The notes beneath the pieces are model-generated. The model did no database searches and was not told the origin of the DNA. It saw only the letters and a list, made by a program, of their open reading frames with translations. A program made the position numbers and the translations under genes. DNA of 43,121 nucleotides from contig CACBDX010000007.1 of the NCBI GenBank assembly GCA_902538155.1, positions 1 to 43,121 of the forward strand, written 5' to 3'. The DNA is from an uncultured Alphaproteobacteria bacterium (GTDB lineage: Bacteria > Pseudomonadota > Alphaproteobacteria > HIMB59 > GCA-002718135). Of the stretch, positions 19,415 to 29,525 are shown one piece after another (positions within the stretch are counted from its first letter, which is position 1; every line of letters begins with the position of its first letter).

Positions 19415-20791
19415 ATGTTTGAGACTATTACTCCAATAGACAACTCCGTCTTACTTAAAAGAGAATATGCAACAGAAGAAGATATAGAAACAAGTCTCAG
19501 CAATTCCTATTCTGTAAGAGAGCATTGGAAAAATATATCTTTAGAAGAAAGAAAAAAGTCAGTTTTAAATTTTGTAGAAATTTTTTTAAAGAATAAGGAT
19601 GTTTCTAGTAATTTATGTAAGCAAATAGGCAGACCTATAGCACAGTGCCCAGGAGAGATGCGAGGTTTTGAAGAAAGAGCTCGTTATATGATTGATAATG
19701 CTGATAGAGCATTATCGAGAGTTGTTTCAGTTAAAAATGATGAATTTGATAATTATATAAAAAAAGAACCACTAGGCACTATATTTGTGATTGCGCCGTG
19801 GAATTACCCTTTCAACACTTCTGTTAATTCAATTGTACCCAGTTTACTTGCAGGTAATGCAGTAATATTAAAACATTCTTCTCAAACTCCACTCTGCGCT
19901 GAAGAATTATATGAGGCAGCAAAACAATCTTCATTACCAAAAAATATTTTTCAGTATTTACATTTAGATCATGATCAAACATCAAGAATAATTTCAGATT
20001 CAAGAATTAATCATGTTTTATTTACAGGTTCTGTAAGTGGCGGAAAACAAATAAAAAAATCTATAGGCACTAGATTTATTGGAGCTGGTTTAGAATTAGG
20101 TGGAAAAGATCCAGCTTATGTTAGAGCTGATTGTGATTTAGATCATGCTGTTGAAAATTTAGTCGATGGATCATACTTCAATTCTGGTCAATCTTGTTGT
20201 GGTATTGAAAGAATTTATGTTGATAAAAAAATATACAATTCATTTGTAGAAAAATTTAAAGATGTAACTGAGAAATATATTTTAGGAAATCCATTAGAGA
20301 TGGAGACAAATTTAGGTCCAGTAGTAAAGCAATCTGCTGCAAATAATATTAGATCTGAAGTTAACAACGCAATTAGTCAAGGTGGAAAGAACATTATAGA
20401 TAACAAAAAATTTAATTTAGATGATGGTAATAATTGTTATGTAAGCCCAAGTGCACTCATCAATGTCAATCATTCGATGAAATATATGATGGAAGAAATA
20501 TTTGGCCCTTCAGTGGGAATAATGAAAGTAGAAAATGAAAATGAAGCTTTATCTTTGATGAATGATAGTTCTTATGGATTAACAGCAAGTATTTGGACAA
20601 ATGATAAGTCTTTTGCAGAAAATTTTGGAAAAAATGTTGAGACAGGAACTTTTTTTATGAATAGATGTGATTACTTAGATCCTGGCTTAGCATGGACTGG
20701 TGTAAAAGATACTGGAATTGGTGTTACTTTATCTGTTCTAGGATTTGATCATTTAACAAGAGCAAAAAGTTATCATATAAGAAATATTTAA
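19415..20791 (+). CDS. Aldehyde dehydrogenase
   Basis: FVIAPWNYPFN, GAGLELGGKDPAYV and FNSGQSCCGIERIYV motifs. Confidence 0.93.
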   Translation: MFETITPIDNSVLLKREYATEEDIETSLSNSYSVREHWKNISLEERKKSVLNFVEIFLKNKDVSSNLCKQIGRPIAQCPGEMRGFEERARYMIDNADRALSRVVSVKNDEFDNYIKKEPLGTIFVIAPWNYPFNTSVNSIVPSLLAGNAVILKHSSQTPLCAEELYEAAKQSSLPKNIFQYLHLDHDQTSRIISDSRINHVLFTGSVSGGKQIKKSIGTRFIGAGLELGGKDPAYVRADCDLDHAVENLVDGSYFNSGQSCCGIERIYVDKKIYNSFVEKFKDVTEKYILGNPLEMETNLGPVVKQSAANNIRSEVNNAISQGGKNIIDNKKFNLDDGNNCYVSPSALINVNHSMKYMMEEIFGPSVGIMKVENENEALSLMNDSSYGLTASIWTNDKSFAENFGKNVETGTFFMNRCDYLDPGLAWTGVKDTGIGVTLSVLGFDHLTRAKSYHIRNI

Positions 20792-20795
20792 ATTT

Positions 20796-21944
20796 ATGGA
20801 AGATATAAATTGGAATTATCCAACTACAATCTGGTTTGGTGTTGATAGAATAGTAGAAATACAAAAAGCATGTGAAGAATTAAATATTCAAAAACCATTA
20901 ATAGTTACTGATAATGGAATTTTAAAAACAAACATTATTAATAAGTTAAATGATTGTTTAGATAAACACGCATCTGTTTTTAGTGATGTTAAATCAAATC
21001 CTACAGGTAAGAATGTTGAAGATGGTGTTAAAGTTTTTAATGAAAATAAACATGATGGAGTAATAGCCGTTGGTGGAGGCTCGGGTATGGATACAGGAAA
21101 GGCAATTGCATTCATGGCTAAGCAAGAAAGACCAATTTGGGATTTTGAAGATATTGATGATTGGTGGACTAGAGCTAATGCAGATTCAATTTTTCCTATA
21201 ATTGCTCTACCTACTACAGCTGGAACAGGATCTGAAACTGGGAGAGCATCAGTCTTTACTAACGAACGAACACAAGAAAAAAAAATAATTTTCCATCCAA
21301 AAATGCTTCCATCAATTGTTATCCTTGATCCAAATTTGACAATTCCACTCCCTGCAAATCTAACAGCCTTTACAGGAATGGATGCGCTAGCTCATTGTTT
21401 AGAAGCATATTTGTCGAATATTTTCCATCCTTATTCTCAAGGTATTGCATTAGAGGGTATTAGATTAGTAAAAAATAATCTTGTTCATGCTTTTAATAAT
21501 GGATCAAACTTAGAAGCTAGATCGCATATGCTAGCATCTTCATCTATGGGCTCAATAGCTTTCCAAAAAGGTTTAGGTGCTATCCATTCTTTAAGTCATC
21601 CTGTTGGTGCAATTTATAATACACATCATGGATTAACCAATGCAGTGTTTATGCCATATGTTTTACAATATAATAAAAAAGGTATTGAAGAAAAAATTAT
21701 AGATATTTCAAGATATATAAATTTAAAATCAGCAACATTTAATAATTTTATGGATTGGATTTTAGAGCTTAGATCTAATTTAAATATTCCTCATACTTTA
21801 AGTGAAATAATTGATGATGACAAAAATTTAGAAAAAATGAGTTTAATGGCTTTTAATGATCCTTCCACAAGTACAAATCCTATACCAGTTAAAGAAAAAG
21901 ATTTTTTAAAAATGTATGTTAACGCCTTTAAAGGTGATTTATAA
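20796..21944 (+). CDS. Iron-containing alcohol dehydrogenase
   Basis: IAVGGGSGMDTGKAIA, LPTTAGTGSE, GMDALAHCLEAYLS and HSLSHPVGAIYNTHHGLTNAV metal-binding motifs. Confidence 0.93.
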   Translation: MEDINWNYPTTIWFGVDRIVEIQKACEELNIQKPLIVTDNGILKTNIINKLNDCLDKHASVFSDVKSNPTGKNVEDGVKVFNENKHDGVIAVGGGSGMDTGKAIAFMAKQERPIWDFEDIDDWWTRANADSIFPIIALPTTAGTGSETGRASVFTNERTQEKKIIFHPKMLPSIVILDPNLTIPLPANLTAFTGMDALAHCLEAYLSNIFHPYSQGIALEGIRLVKNNLVHAFNNGSNLEARSHMLASSSMGSIAFQKGLGAIHSLSHPVGAIYNTHHGLTNAVFMPYVLQYNKKGIEEKIIDISRYINLKSATFNNFMDWILELRSNLNIPHTLSEIIDDDKNLEKMSLMAFNDPSTSTNPIPVKEKDFLKMYVNAFKGDL

Positions 21945-21946
21945 AT

Positions 21947-23449
21947 TTATAGTGTTGCTCCAATTATCCAAGGATTAAATTCATCATCTCCATAATCATT
22001 TATTTCACTCTTTGATTTTTCGCCTGATGCAACTGAAATTATTTTATCAAATATTTCTTTGCCAACCTCATTAACACTTGCAACGTTATCCATAATAGTA
22101 CCGGCATTGATATCCATATCTTCACTAAGTTTATTATACATATTTGTGTTTGATGCTATTTTAATACTTGGAGTAGGTTTAAATCCAAAGCAAGAACCTC
22201 GACCAGTAGTAAAACAAATAACATTAGCGCCGGAAGCAACTTGACCAGTTACAGATACAGGATCATAACCAGGAGAATTCATAAAGTTAAAACCTTTGGT
22301 TTTTACCTGTTCAGCATAATCGATGACATCAACCATATTTCTATTACCAGCTTTGGATACTGCACCTAATGATTTTTCCAGAATTGTAGTTAAACCTCCT
22401 TTTTTATTACCAGGACTTGGATTATTATCTAACGTGCTATCGTTGCTAGCAACATATTTTTTCCACCATTCAATTTGTTTGTTTAGTTTTTCTATATTTT
22501 TTTCGTTTGATGATTTTTCAAATAATAAATGTTCTGCACCATATATTTCTGGAGTCTCTGATAGTAATGTTGTTCCACCATGATCAATAATCATATCTGA
22601 AGCAAAGCCTAGTGCAGGATTTGCGGTTATCCCAGAATACGAATCTGAACCACCACATTGCAAAGCAACTGTTAGTTCTGAAACGGGAATATTTGTTCTA
22701 GAAATACTATTAATTTGATTTAGTTGATTGGTTATTTTTGAAGTTACTTTCTTTATTATTTCATTAGTTCCACCTTCATCTTGAATGTTCAAATATTCAA
22801 TATTTCTTTTTTCCTGATCATTGTTATACAAGCTTATTTGTGCACATTCACATCCTAGTCCGATAACAAAAACTTTTCCAAAGTTTGGATGAATTTTAAA
22901 ACCCTCAATAGTTCTATTAAATACTTTCATAGAATATCCAGAAGTATTCATGCTACAACCTGATGAATGTTTTAAACAAACCGCCCCATCAATATTTTGA
23001 AAATTATTATCTTTTAAATAATTATTTATTTTATCTGATATTTTTTTAACAACAGTTGCAGAACAATTAACTGTACTAATTAAACCTATATAATTTCTAG
23101 TACCTGATGATCCATTATTTCTTTTGAAACCTTTAAAGTATTCAGTTTTTTCATTTTTGATAATATCATTTTTAAAATTATTACGGCTATACTCTCTTTT
23201 GAAATCACTATATCCCATATTATGTGAATGCACATGTTCACCAGGTTCTATATTTTGATTGGATTTTCCAATTATTTGTCCATACTTAAAAATAAAATCA
23301 CCACTTTTAATTTTCTTTAAAGAAATTTTGTGACCATATGGAATTTTATCAATTGATTTAATTCCATAATTTATATTAATATTCTGAGGAATATCCATTG
23401 GAGCAATTCCAATATTATCTTTTTCATTTAATTTGATTATGTTGAACAT
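21947..23449 (-). CDS. UxaA/GarD family (altronate/galactarate-type) sugar-acid dehydratase
   Basis: SAF-like N-terminus, FKRNNGSSGTRNYIGLISTVNCSATVVKKI, ALQCGGSDSYSGITANPALGFASDMII and GRGSCFGFKPTPSIKIASN. Confidence 0.9.
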   Translation of the reverse strand: MFNIIKLNEKDNIGIAPMDIPQNININYGIKSIDKIPYGHKISLKKIKSGDFIFKYGQIIGKSNQNIEPGEHVHSHNMGYSDFKREYSRNNFKNDIIKNEKTEYFKGFKRNNGSSGTRNYIGLISTVNCSATVVKKISDKINNYLKDNNFQNIDGAVCLKHSSGCSMNTSGYSMKVFNRTIEGFKIHPNFGKVFVIGLGCECAQISLYNNDQEKRNIEYLNIQDEGGTNEIIKKVTSKITNQLNQINSISRTNIPVSELTVALQCGGSDSYSGITANPALGFASDMIIDHGGTTLLSETPEIYGAEHLLFEKSSNEKNIEKLNKQIEWWKKYVASNDSTLDNNPSPGNKKGGLTTILEKSLGAVSKAGNRNMVDVIDYAEQVKTKGFNFMNSPGYDPVSVTGQVASGANVICFTTGRGSCFGFKPTPSIKIASNTNMYNKLSEDMDINAGTIMDNVASVNEVGKEIFDKIISVASGEKSKSEINDYGDDEFNPWIIGATL

Positions 23450-23478
23450 ATTTTGATAAACATATAATATAAATAATC

Positions 23479-24249
23479 ATGAATGAAATTGCAACTTATC
23501 CATCACTTAAAGATAGAGTGGTTCTTATTACAGGTGGCGCCTCAGGAATAGGAGAAAGTATCGTCGAACAATTTGTTTATCAAAAATCAAAAGTAGCATT
23601 TTTAGACATAAATGATGAGTTAGGTAATGAGTTATCAAAAAAAATCAAAAAAAAATATGATGTTGATAGTCTATTTGTAAAATGTGATTTAAAAAATATA
23701 GAACAGCTTAAAAGTTCATTAGAAAAAGTAAAAAAAGAAATGGGTCCAATTTCAATTCTAGTAAATAATGCAGCTAATGATGAAAGACATGACATAGATA
23801 GTGTTACTCCTGAATATTGGGATGATAGAATGAATATTAATTTGAGACATTATTTTTTTGCAACACAAGCTGTCTATAAAGATATGAAAAATTTTGGTAA
23901 AGGATCTGTAGTAAACATTGGAAGTTTTTCATGGATGATTTCCCAAGGTGGTATGGCTGGATATACCACTGCAAAATCTGCTATTATGGGATTAACGAGA
24001 ACTTTAGCAAGAGATTTAGGTGTTTATAATATCAGAGTAAATTGTATTGTTCCTGGCTGGATCATCACGGATAGGCAAAAAAAATTATGGCTTACTCCAG
24101 AAATTGAAAAAACCCAACTTGAGAGACAATGTATAAAGAGAATGCTTATGCCAGAAGATATATCAAAACCAGTTTTATTTTTTGCATCTGATCAAAGTTC
24201 TGGTTGTACTGCGCAAAATTATGTCATTGATGGCGGCATAGTTAATTAA
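23479..24249 (+). CDS. Short-chain dehydrogenase/reductase
   Basis: VVLITGGASGIGESI, NNAA, S...Y-x3-K (YTTAKSAIMG) and NCIVPGWIITDRQ. Confidence 0.92.
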   Translation: MNEIATYPSLKDRVVLITGGASGIGESIVEQFVYQKSKVAFLDINDELGNELSKKIKKKYDVDSLFVKCDLKNIEQLKSSLEKVKKEMGPISILVNNAANDERHDIDSVTPEYWDDRMNINLRHYFFATQAVYKDMKNFGKGSVVNIGSFSWMISQGGMAGYTTAKSAIMGLTRTLARDLGVYNIRVNCIVPGWIITDRQKKLWLTPEIEKTQLERQCIKRMLMPEDISKPVLFFASDQSSGCTAQNYVIDGGIVN

Positions 24250-25436
24250 TGAAAAAAAAATCCAAAATTGCTTTTGGTAGATTAGATTTACTTAGAAATG
24301 ATACTTTAAATAATAAAAGTAAAATTCGAATTGGTTTTATTGGTGGAGGTCCTAATTCATTTATTGGATACACACATAGGTTATCAGCTAGATTTGATAA
24401 TAAATTTGAATTTGTTGCTGGAATATTTTCAAAAGATAAAAAAAAATCTAAATCTTTTGGTTCGTCATTGGGATTGGTTGATGATCGTTGTTACAGCGAT
24501 TATAAGTCTATGGCATCCGCAGAATCAAAAAGAAATGATGGTATTCAAGCTCTTGGAATAATGACTCCATCTGGTGATCATTATAAGATAGCAAAAGCAT
24601 TTATTGAAAAAGGAATACATATTATTTGTGACAAACCTTTAACTGCAACAGTTGAAGATGCTATTAAATTAAAAAAAGCCATTTTAAAAAATAAAATTGT
24701 GTTTGCATTAACACACAATTACTCAAGCTACCCAATGCTAAGAGAGGCAAAAAATATTATTGCAAATCAAAAATTAGGAAAAATCAATTTGATAAATGTT
24801 GAGTACCCCCAAGGTTATACAGTTGGGGTAAAGAAGAAAGATGAAAAAGCAACATTAAAATGGAGATTAGATAAAAAACAATCTGGGCCATCAATGATAT
24901 TATCTGAAATTGGAACTCACGCGTATCATTTGTTGAGATATGTGACTGGATTAGAAGCTAACGAAATATCTGCAGAGGTAAATTCTTTATCTTCAGAAAT
25001 TTCAGTTGATGATAATGCTTTTGTTTTATTAAGAATGCGCAATAGGGCAAGAGGTATAATATGGGTATCATCTGCTGCTACTGGTGGAGAAAATGGTTTA
25101 AAAATTAGGGTGTATGGAACAAAAGGTTCAATAGAGTGGTTACAGGATGATCCAAATAATCTAAAGTTTACAGAATTGGATAAACCAATGAAAGTTATAA
25201 CAAGAGCAAGTAAATTAGTATCTAATTTTTCACTTTCATCTTCAAGAATTGCTGCTGGTCACCCGGAAGGTTTTTTTGAAGCTTTTGCAAATATTTATTC
25301 AGAATTCGCTGATCAGATTCATAATAAAAATAAAAAATATTCATTTCCAACAATTGATGACGGTGTTGCTGGTATTAAATTTATTTATGCAGCAAAAAAA
25401 TCTTCTAATTTAAATTCAAAGTGGATAAAAATCTAA
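24249..25436 (+). CDS. Gfo/Idh/MocA family oxidoreductase
   Basis: RIGFIGGGPNSFIGYTHRLSARF, IICDKPLTATVEDA and SEIGTHAYHLLRYVTG. Confidence 0.9.
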   Translation: MKKKSKIAFGRLDLLRNDTLNNKSKIRIGFIGGGPNSFIGYTHRLSARFDNKFEFVAGIFSKDKKKSKSFGSSLGLVDDRCYSDYKSMASAESKRNDGIQALGIMTPSGDHYKIAKAFIEKGIHIICDKPLTATVEDAIKLKKAILKNKIVFALTHNYSSYPMLREAKNIIANQKLGKINLINVEYPQGYTVGVKKKDEKATLKWRLDKKQSGPSMILSEIGTHAYHLLRYVTGLEANEISAEVNSLSSEISVDDNAFVLLRMRNRARGIIWVSSAATGGENGLKIRVYGTKGSIEWLQDDPNNLKFTELDKPMKVITRASKLVSNFSLSSSRIAAGHPEGFFEAFANIYSEFADQIHNKNKKYSFPTIDDGVAGIKFIYAAKKSSNLNSKWIKI

Positions 25437-25437
25437 A

Positions 25438-26439
25438 ATGATTAGTTTTGCCTTATTGGGAACAGGAAGAATTGGGAAATTACATGCGTCAATCATAAAT
25501 GCCCATCCAGAAGCAAGTCTTAAATATGTTTATGATATTGATACAAGCTCTGCCAAAAAAATTGCAAAAAAATATAGTTGTGAAGTTGCAAAAACTGCAA
25601 AGGAAGCGATTTCTTCAGATCAAATTAATGCTATTTTAATTGCGTCTGCAACACCGACTCATACAGATTATATTGCTCAAGGAGCAAAATTTAACAAAGC
25701 TATATTATGTGAAAAGCCAATTGATTTAGATATAAATAAAGTAAATAAATGTTGGCAAAAAATTAAAAAATATAAACCAACTATTCAAATTGGGTTTAAT
25801 CGAAGATTTGATCCTAATCATAATAAAGTTCAAAGTGAGGTTCTATCAGGAAAGATTGGAAACATTGAAATGATTGTAATCACAAGTAGAGATCCTTCTC
25901 CTCCTGGCATTGATTATTTAAAACAATCTGGAGGTATTTTCAGAGATTGTTCTATTCATGATTTTGATTTAGCACGATTTATTCTTAATAATGATCCAAT
26001 TGTAGAAGTTTTTGCACAAGGTTCAGTAAATGTTTCAAATGATTTTAAGGCTACAAATGATTATGATACAACTATGTGTTTTATGAAATCTAAAAAAGGG
26101 ATTTTAGTTCATATAAATAATTCAAGAAGAGCCGTATATGGTTATGATCAAAGACTCGAAGTATTTGGAAGCAATGGTATGCTAATTTCTGATAATGTTC
26201 CTAATAATGATATCAATTATTATAATCAAAATTTATCATTTGCAAAAAAACCAATTAAAAATTTTTTTATAGAAAGATACAAAGATGCTTATCAAATACA
26301 ATTAGATCAATTTATTAAATCAATAAGAAATAAAAAAAATACATTAGTCACTTTTGAAGATGGAAAGAATGCTTTAATTCTTGCTAATTCAGCAACTAAA
26401 TCTGCAAAATCAAATAAAGTTATAAAACCAAAATTTTAG
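25438..26439 (+). CDS. Gfo/Idh/MocA family oxidoreductase (inositol 2-dehydrogenase-like)
   Basis: FALLGTGRIGKLHASII, ILCEKPIDLDI, QIGFNRRFDPNHNKVQ and GGIFRDCSIHDFDLARFI. Confidence 0.9.
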   Translation: MISFALLGTGRIGKLHASIINAHPEASLKYVYDIDTSSAKKIAKKYSCEVAKTAKEAISSDQINAILIASATPTHTDYIAQGAKFNKAILCEKPIDLDINKVNKCWQKIKKYKPTIQIGFNRRFDPNHNKVQSEVLSGKIGNIEMIVITSRDPSPPGIDYLKQSGGIFRDCSIHDFDLARFILNNDPIVEVFAQGSVNVSNDFKATNDYDTTMCFMKSKKGILVHINNSRRAVYGYDQRLEVFGSNGMLISDNVPNNDINYYNQNLSFAKKPIKNFFIERYKDAYQIQLDQFIKSIRNKKNTLVTFEDGKNALILANSATKSAKSNKVIKPKF

Positions 26440-26454
26440 TTATAGATAAATTTT

Positions 26455-27285
26455 ATGAATGAACAATTTAAAGATAAGGTAATTATAGTAACAGGAAGTA
26501 CACAAGGTAGTGGTGCTGAAACAGCGAGATTATTAGCTAGCAGAGGTGCTAAAGCAATTACAATTTGTGGGAGACAAGAAAATAAAGGTCTTGAAGTTAA
26601 AAATCAGATTGAAAAATTAGGAACTGAGTGTTTTTATATAAAAGCAGACCTTAAAAATGTTGATGATTGCAAAAAAATTGTTTCAGAAACTGATAAAAAA
26701 TTTGGAACGATAAATTCTTTAATTAATGTTGCTGGATATACAGAAAGAGGTACAATTTTAAGTGCTACTCTAGAAAATTATGAAAATAATTATAATATTA
26801 ATACCCGTGCGCCTTTCATATTAATGCAAGAGACAATTAAAATAATGATTAGAGATAAGAACAAAGGAACAATTGCAAATGTATTATCTATGGCAATGTA
26901 TAGTGGTATGCCATTTATTGTTGCTTACAGTGGGTCAAAAGCTGCTTTAGCTACAATGACAAAAAATATTGCAAATTCTGTTGCTAGTTATCAAATAAGA
27001 GTAAATGCGTTAAATATTGGATGGACAGATACTCCTGCTGAACATGATATACAGACAAGAGTTCACAAAAAAAATCCTAATTGGTTGAAAGATGAAGAAA
27101 AAAAAGTTCCTTTTAATAGATTGATTAAGCCTATTGATGTAGCAAAAGGATTAGCATTTATGTGTTCAGAAGAATCTGGATTAATGACAGGCAGTGTAAT
27201 TGATTTTGATCAAACAGTACATGGTTGGCACTCTTATTCGGCATATGAAACTAGAGTATTGGATGATTCTCTATTAGGAGAATAA
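26455..27285 (+). CDS. Short-chain dehydrogenase/reductase
   Basis: VIIVTGSTQGSGAETARLLASRGA, NVAG, YSGSKAALATMTKN and NALNIGWTDTPAE. Confidence 0.92.
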   Translation: MNEQFKDKVIIVTGSTQGSGAETARLLASRGAKAITICGRQENKGLEVKNQIEKLGTECFYIKADLKNVDDCKKIVSETDKKFGTINSLINVAGYTERGTILSATLENYENNYNINTRAPFILMQETIKIMIRDKNKGTIANVLSMAMYSGMPFIVAYSGSKAALATMTKNIANSVASYQIRVNALNIGWTDTPAEHDIQTRVHKKNPNWLKDEEKKVPFNRLIKPIDVAKGLAFMCSEESGLMTGSVIDFDQTVHGWHSYSAYETRVLDDSLLGE

Positions 27286-27371
27286 TTAGCTAGTTATTTC
27301 TCAACCATTTTTTAATTTTTAACTATATTTTATAATTTACACAAATTTAAATATTAATTAAAAAACTAAAA

Positions 27372-28448
27372 ATGGGAAAAAAAATAATTTCTATTAATGA
27401 AGGAAAATTATCAGATTTTAACCTTCATAGTATTTGGCTTCGTGAGAGATTAAATGGGAGTGAATTTGTAGACCAAAATAATCTACAACGATTATATGAA
27501 CCAAGCCTATTGGATGATAATTTATTAATAAATACTCATAGTGTTAATGAAAATATATTAAATGTTGAATTTAGTGATGGTGCAAAGGGATCTTTTAATA
27601 TCAATGATCTTTATAATGAAATCAACAATATAGATGTCATACCTGAAAAAAAAATATGGGATGTCAGTGAACATAATTTGGAAATTTTTGATAATAATAA
27701 AATCTTTGATAATAAAAATGAGCTTATCAAGATGCTTAAAGTATTTTATCAATATGGTTATGTAATAATCGAAAATACAAAAGCAGAAGAAAATGAAGTT
27801 ATAAATTTTGCTGAAAAATTAGGCCCAGTCCGCGCTACAAATTTTGGAAAATTATTTAATGTTGTCTCAAAGCCAAATCCAAATGATCTTGCTTATACTG
27901 CATTAGAGTTAACATCGCATTCAGATAACCCATACAGAAAACCTGTTCCTGGAATTCAATTACTTCATTGTATTGCCAATGAATCTTTAGGGGGCGATTC
28001 AAGTTTAGTTGATGGTTTTAGTGTTGCAAATTTTTTAAAACATAATCAACCTGAATTTTATGAAGTATTATCTAATACTAATGTTACTTTTAAATTTACA
28101 GATATTGATACTATTTTAGTTGATGAAGCAAAATTAATTGAACTTGATCATAATAATAATTTTAGACAAATACGATTTAGTGGAAGGCTTGATTATGTTC
28201 CATTATTAGACGTAAATAATCTTGATCTTTTTTATAGGGCTAGAAAATATATGTTTAAACTTTGTAATTCTGATGATTTCAAAATTAAATTTAGATTATC
28301 TAAAGGAATGATTGCAATGTTTGATAACTTGAGATTATTACATGGAAGAACTAAATTTGATCCAAATACTGGTTTTAGACATCTGCAAGGATGTTATATT
28401 GACCATGATGTAACTGAAGGTAAGCTTAGAAGGTTATTAAAACCCTAA
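27372..28448 (+). CDS. TauD/gamma-butyrobetaine-hydroxylase-like Fe(II)/2-oxoglutarate dioxygenase
   Basis: Fe ligands HSDNPYRKPVPGIQLLHC (HxD) and LLHGRTKF; N-terminal domain as in BBOX-like proteins. Confidence 0.88.
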   Translation: MGKKIISINEGKLSDFNLHSIWLRERLNGSEFVDQNNLQRLYEPSLLDDNLLINTHSVNENILNVEFSDGAKGSFNINDLYNEINNIDVIPEKKIWDVSEHNLEIFDNNKIFDNKNELIKMLKVFYQYGYVIIENTKAEENEVINFAEKLGPVRATNFGKLFNVVSKPNPNDLAYTALELTSHSDNPYRKPVPGIQLLHCIANESLGGDSSLVDGFSVANFLKHNQPEFYEVLSNTNVTFKFTDIDTILVDEAKLIELDHNNNFRQIRFSGRLDYVPLLDVNNLDLFYRARKYMFKLCNSDDFKIKFRLSKGMIAMFDNLRLLHGRTKFDPNTGFRHLQGCYIDHDVTEGKLRRLLKP

Positions 28449-29512
28449 TTGACTTCGAAGATCTTTTCAGCAGGATAAAAATTTAATATTTTATTATACC
28501 AATTACTAAAATTATTTCTTTCAATTAATGAAACTGTAAAACCACCAAATCCTCCGCCAGTTAATCTAGCGCCTAGAGCACCACATTCAACCGATCTTTG
28601 AATAATTAAATCAACATCTAAAGTAGATGCTTCAAAATCTTTAGAATATGATTCGTGACTTTCATTCATTAATTTTCCAAACTCCTGAATATCATTTTCT
28701 ATTAAATTTTTTTTCGCATTAATCACTCTATTATTTTCAAAAACTACATGCTTTGCTCTTTTTGCAATAGTATTATTATCAAATTTATCTATTTGAAAAT
28801 TTTCTTTTTTAACTCCACCCAAATATTCTACACCAAGTTTTTTTTCAGCTTCTTGGAGTTCAGCAAATCTTTCATTGTAAGAGCTATCTCTTAAATTTCT
28901 TTGTACTTCAGAGTCAATCAAACAAAATTTCCAATTTTCTGGAAAATTAATAAGTTCGTATTCTAAATTCTTACAATTCATAAAAAATGCTTTACCATGA
29001 ATACCAATAGAAGAAACCATTTGATCCATTATTCCTCCAGAAACACCTATGTAGTTAAATTCTACTTTTTTTGCTAATTTTGCAATTTCTGGATCTTTAA
29101 TCTTTGTTTCAAAAAAACTATTAAGTGCCTTTAGCGCGGCCACACACAATGCTGAAGATGATGAAATACCTCTTTCTAAAGGTATATCAGATGAAATATA
29201 AATGTTTAAATATCTAGATGAAATCTTATTTTCATCAAAAAAAATATACAAACAACCTTTTATATAATCAACCCACTCATTGCTGCTCGATTTTTTGAAA
29301 TCATTGAATATTTTTTTTTCTTTAAAATGTTGAGAATAAACTGTGAATTCATTAGAATTATTTTTAGATATCTCAATAGTATTTTTAAAAGACAAGAGCG
29401 TAGGCATGACATATCCACCTGTATAATCAGTATGTTCACCAATTAAGTTTACTCTTGCATGAGCACTTTTCTTTACTTCTGGATCTATTTTAAATATATC
29501 TTTAAAACTCAT
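28445..29512 (-). CDS. galK: Galactokinase-like GHMP kinase
   Basis: HARVNLIGEHTDYTGGYVMP signature, LERGISSSSALCVA, GGIMDQMVSSIG and GALGARLTGGGFGGFTVSLI. Confidence 0.9.
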   Translation of the reverse strand: MSFKDIFKIDPEVKKSAHARVNLIGEHTDYTGGYVMPTLLSFKNTIEISKNNSNEFTVYSQHFKEKKIFNDFKKSSSNEWVDYIKGCLYIFFDENKISSRYLNIYISSDIPLERGISSSSALCVAALKALNSFFETKIKDPEIAKLAKKVEFNYIGVSGGIMDQMVSSIGIHGKAFFMNCKNLEYELINFPENWKFCLIDSEVQRNLRDSSYNERFAELQEAEKKLGVEYLGGVKKENFQIDKFDNNTIAKRAKHVVFENNRVINAKKNLIENDIQEFGKLMNESHESYSKDFEASTLDVDLIIQRSVECGALGARLTGGGFGGFTVSLIERNNFSNWYNKILNFYPAEKIFEVN

Positions 29513-29525
29513 TTAATTATCAGTT

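Noticed and set aside
22059-22583. Plus-strand ORFs 22059-22244 and 22323-22583 inside the UxaA-like gene
   Set aside because: Antisense to a well-supported CDS.
24331-24561. 76-aa same-strand alternate-frame ORF inside the Gfo/Idh/MocA gene
   Set aside because: Out-of-frame overlap with strong homology-like coding; no independent evidence.
27286-27371. Possible small RNA or terminator between SDR and the dioxygenase gene
   Set aside because: AT-rich with no convincing stem-loop.
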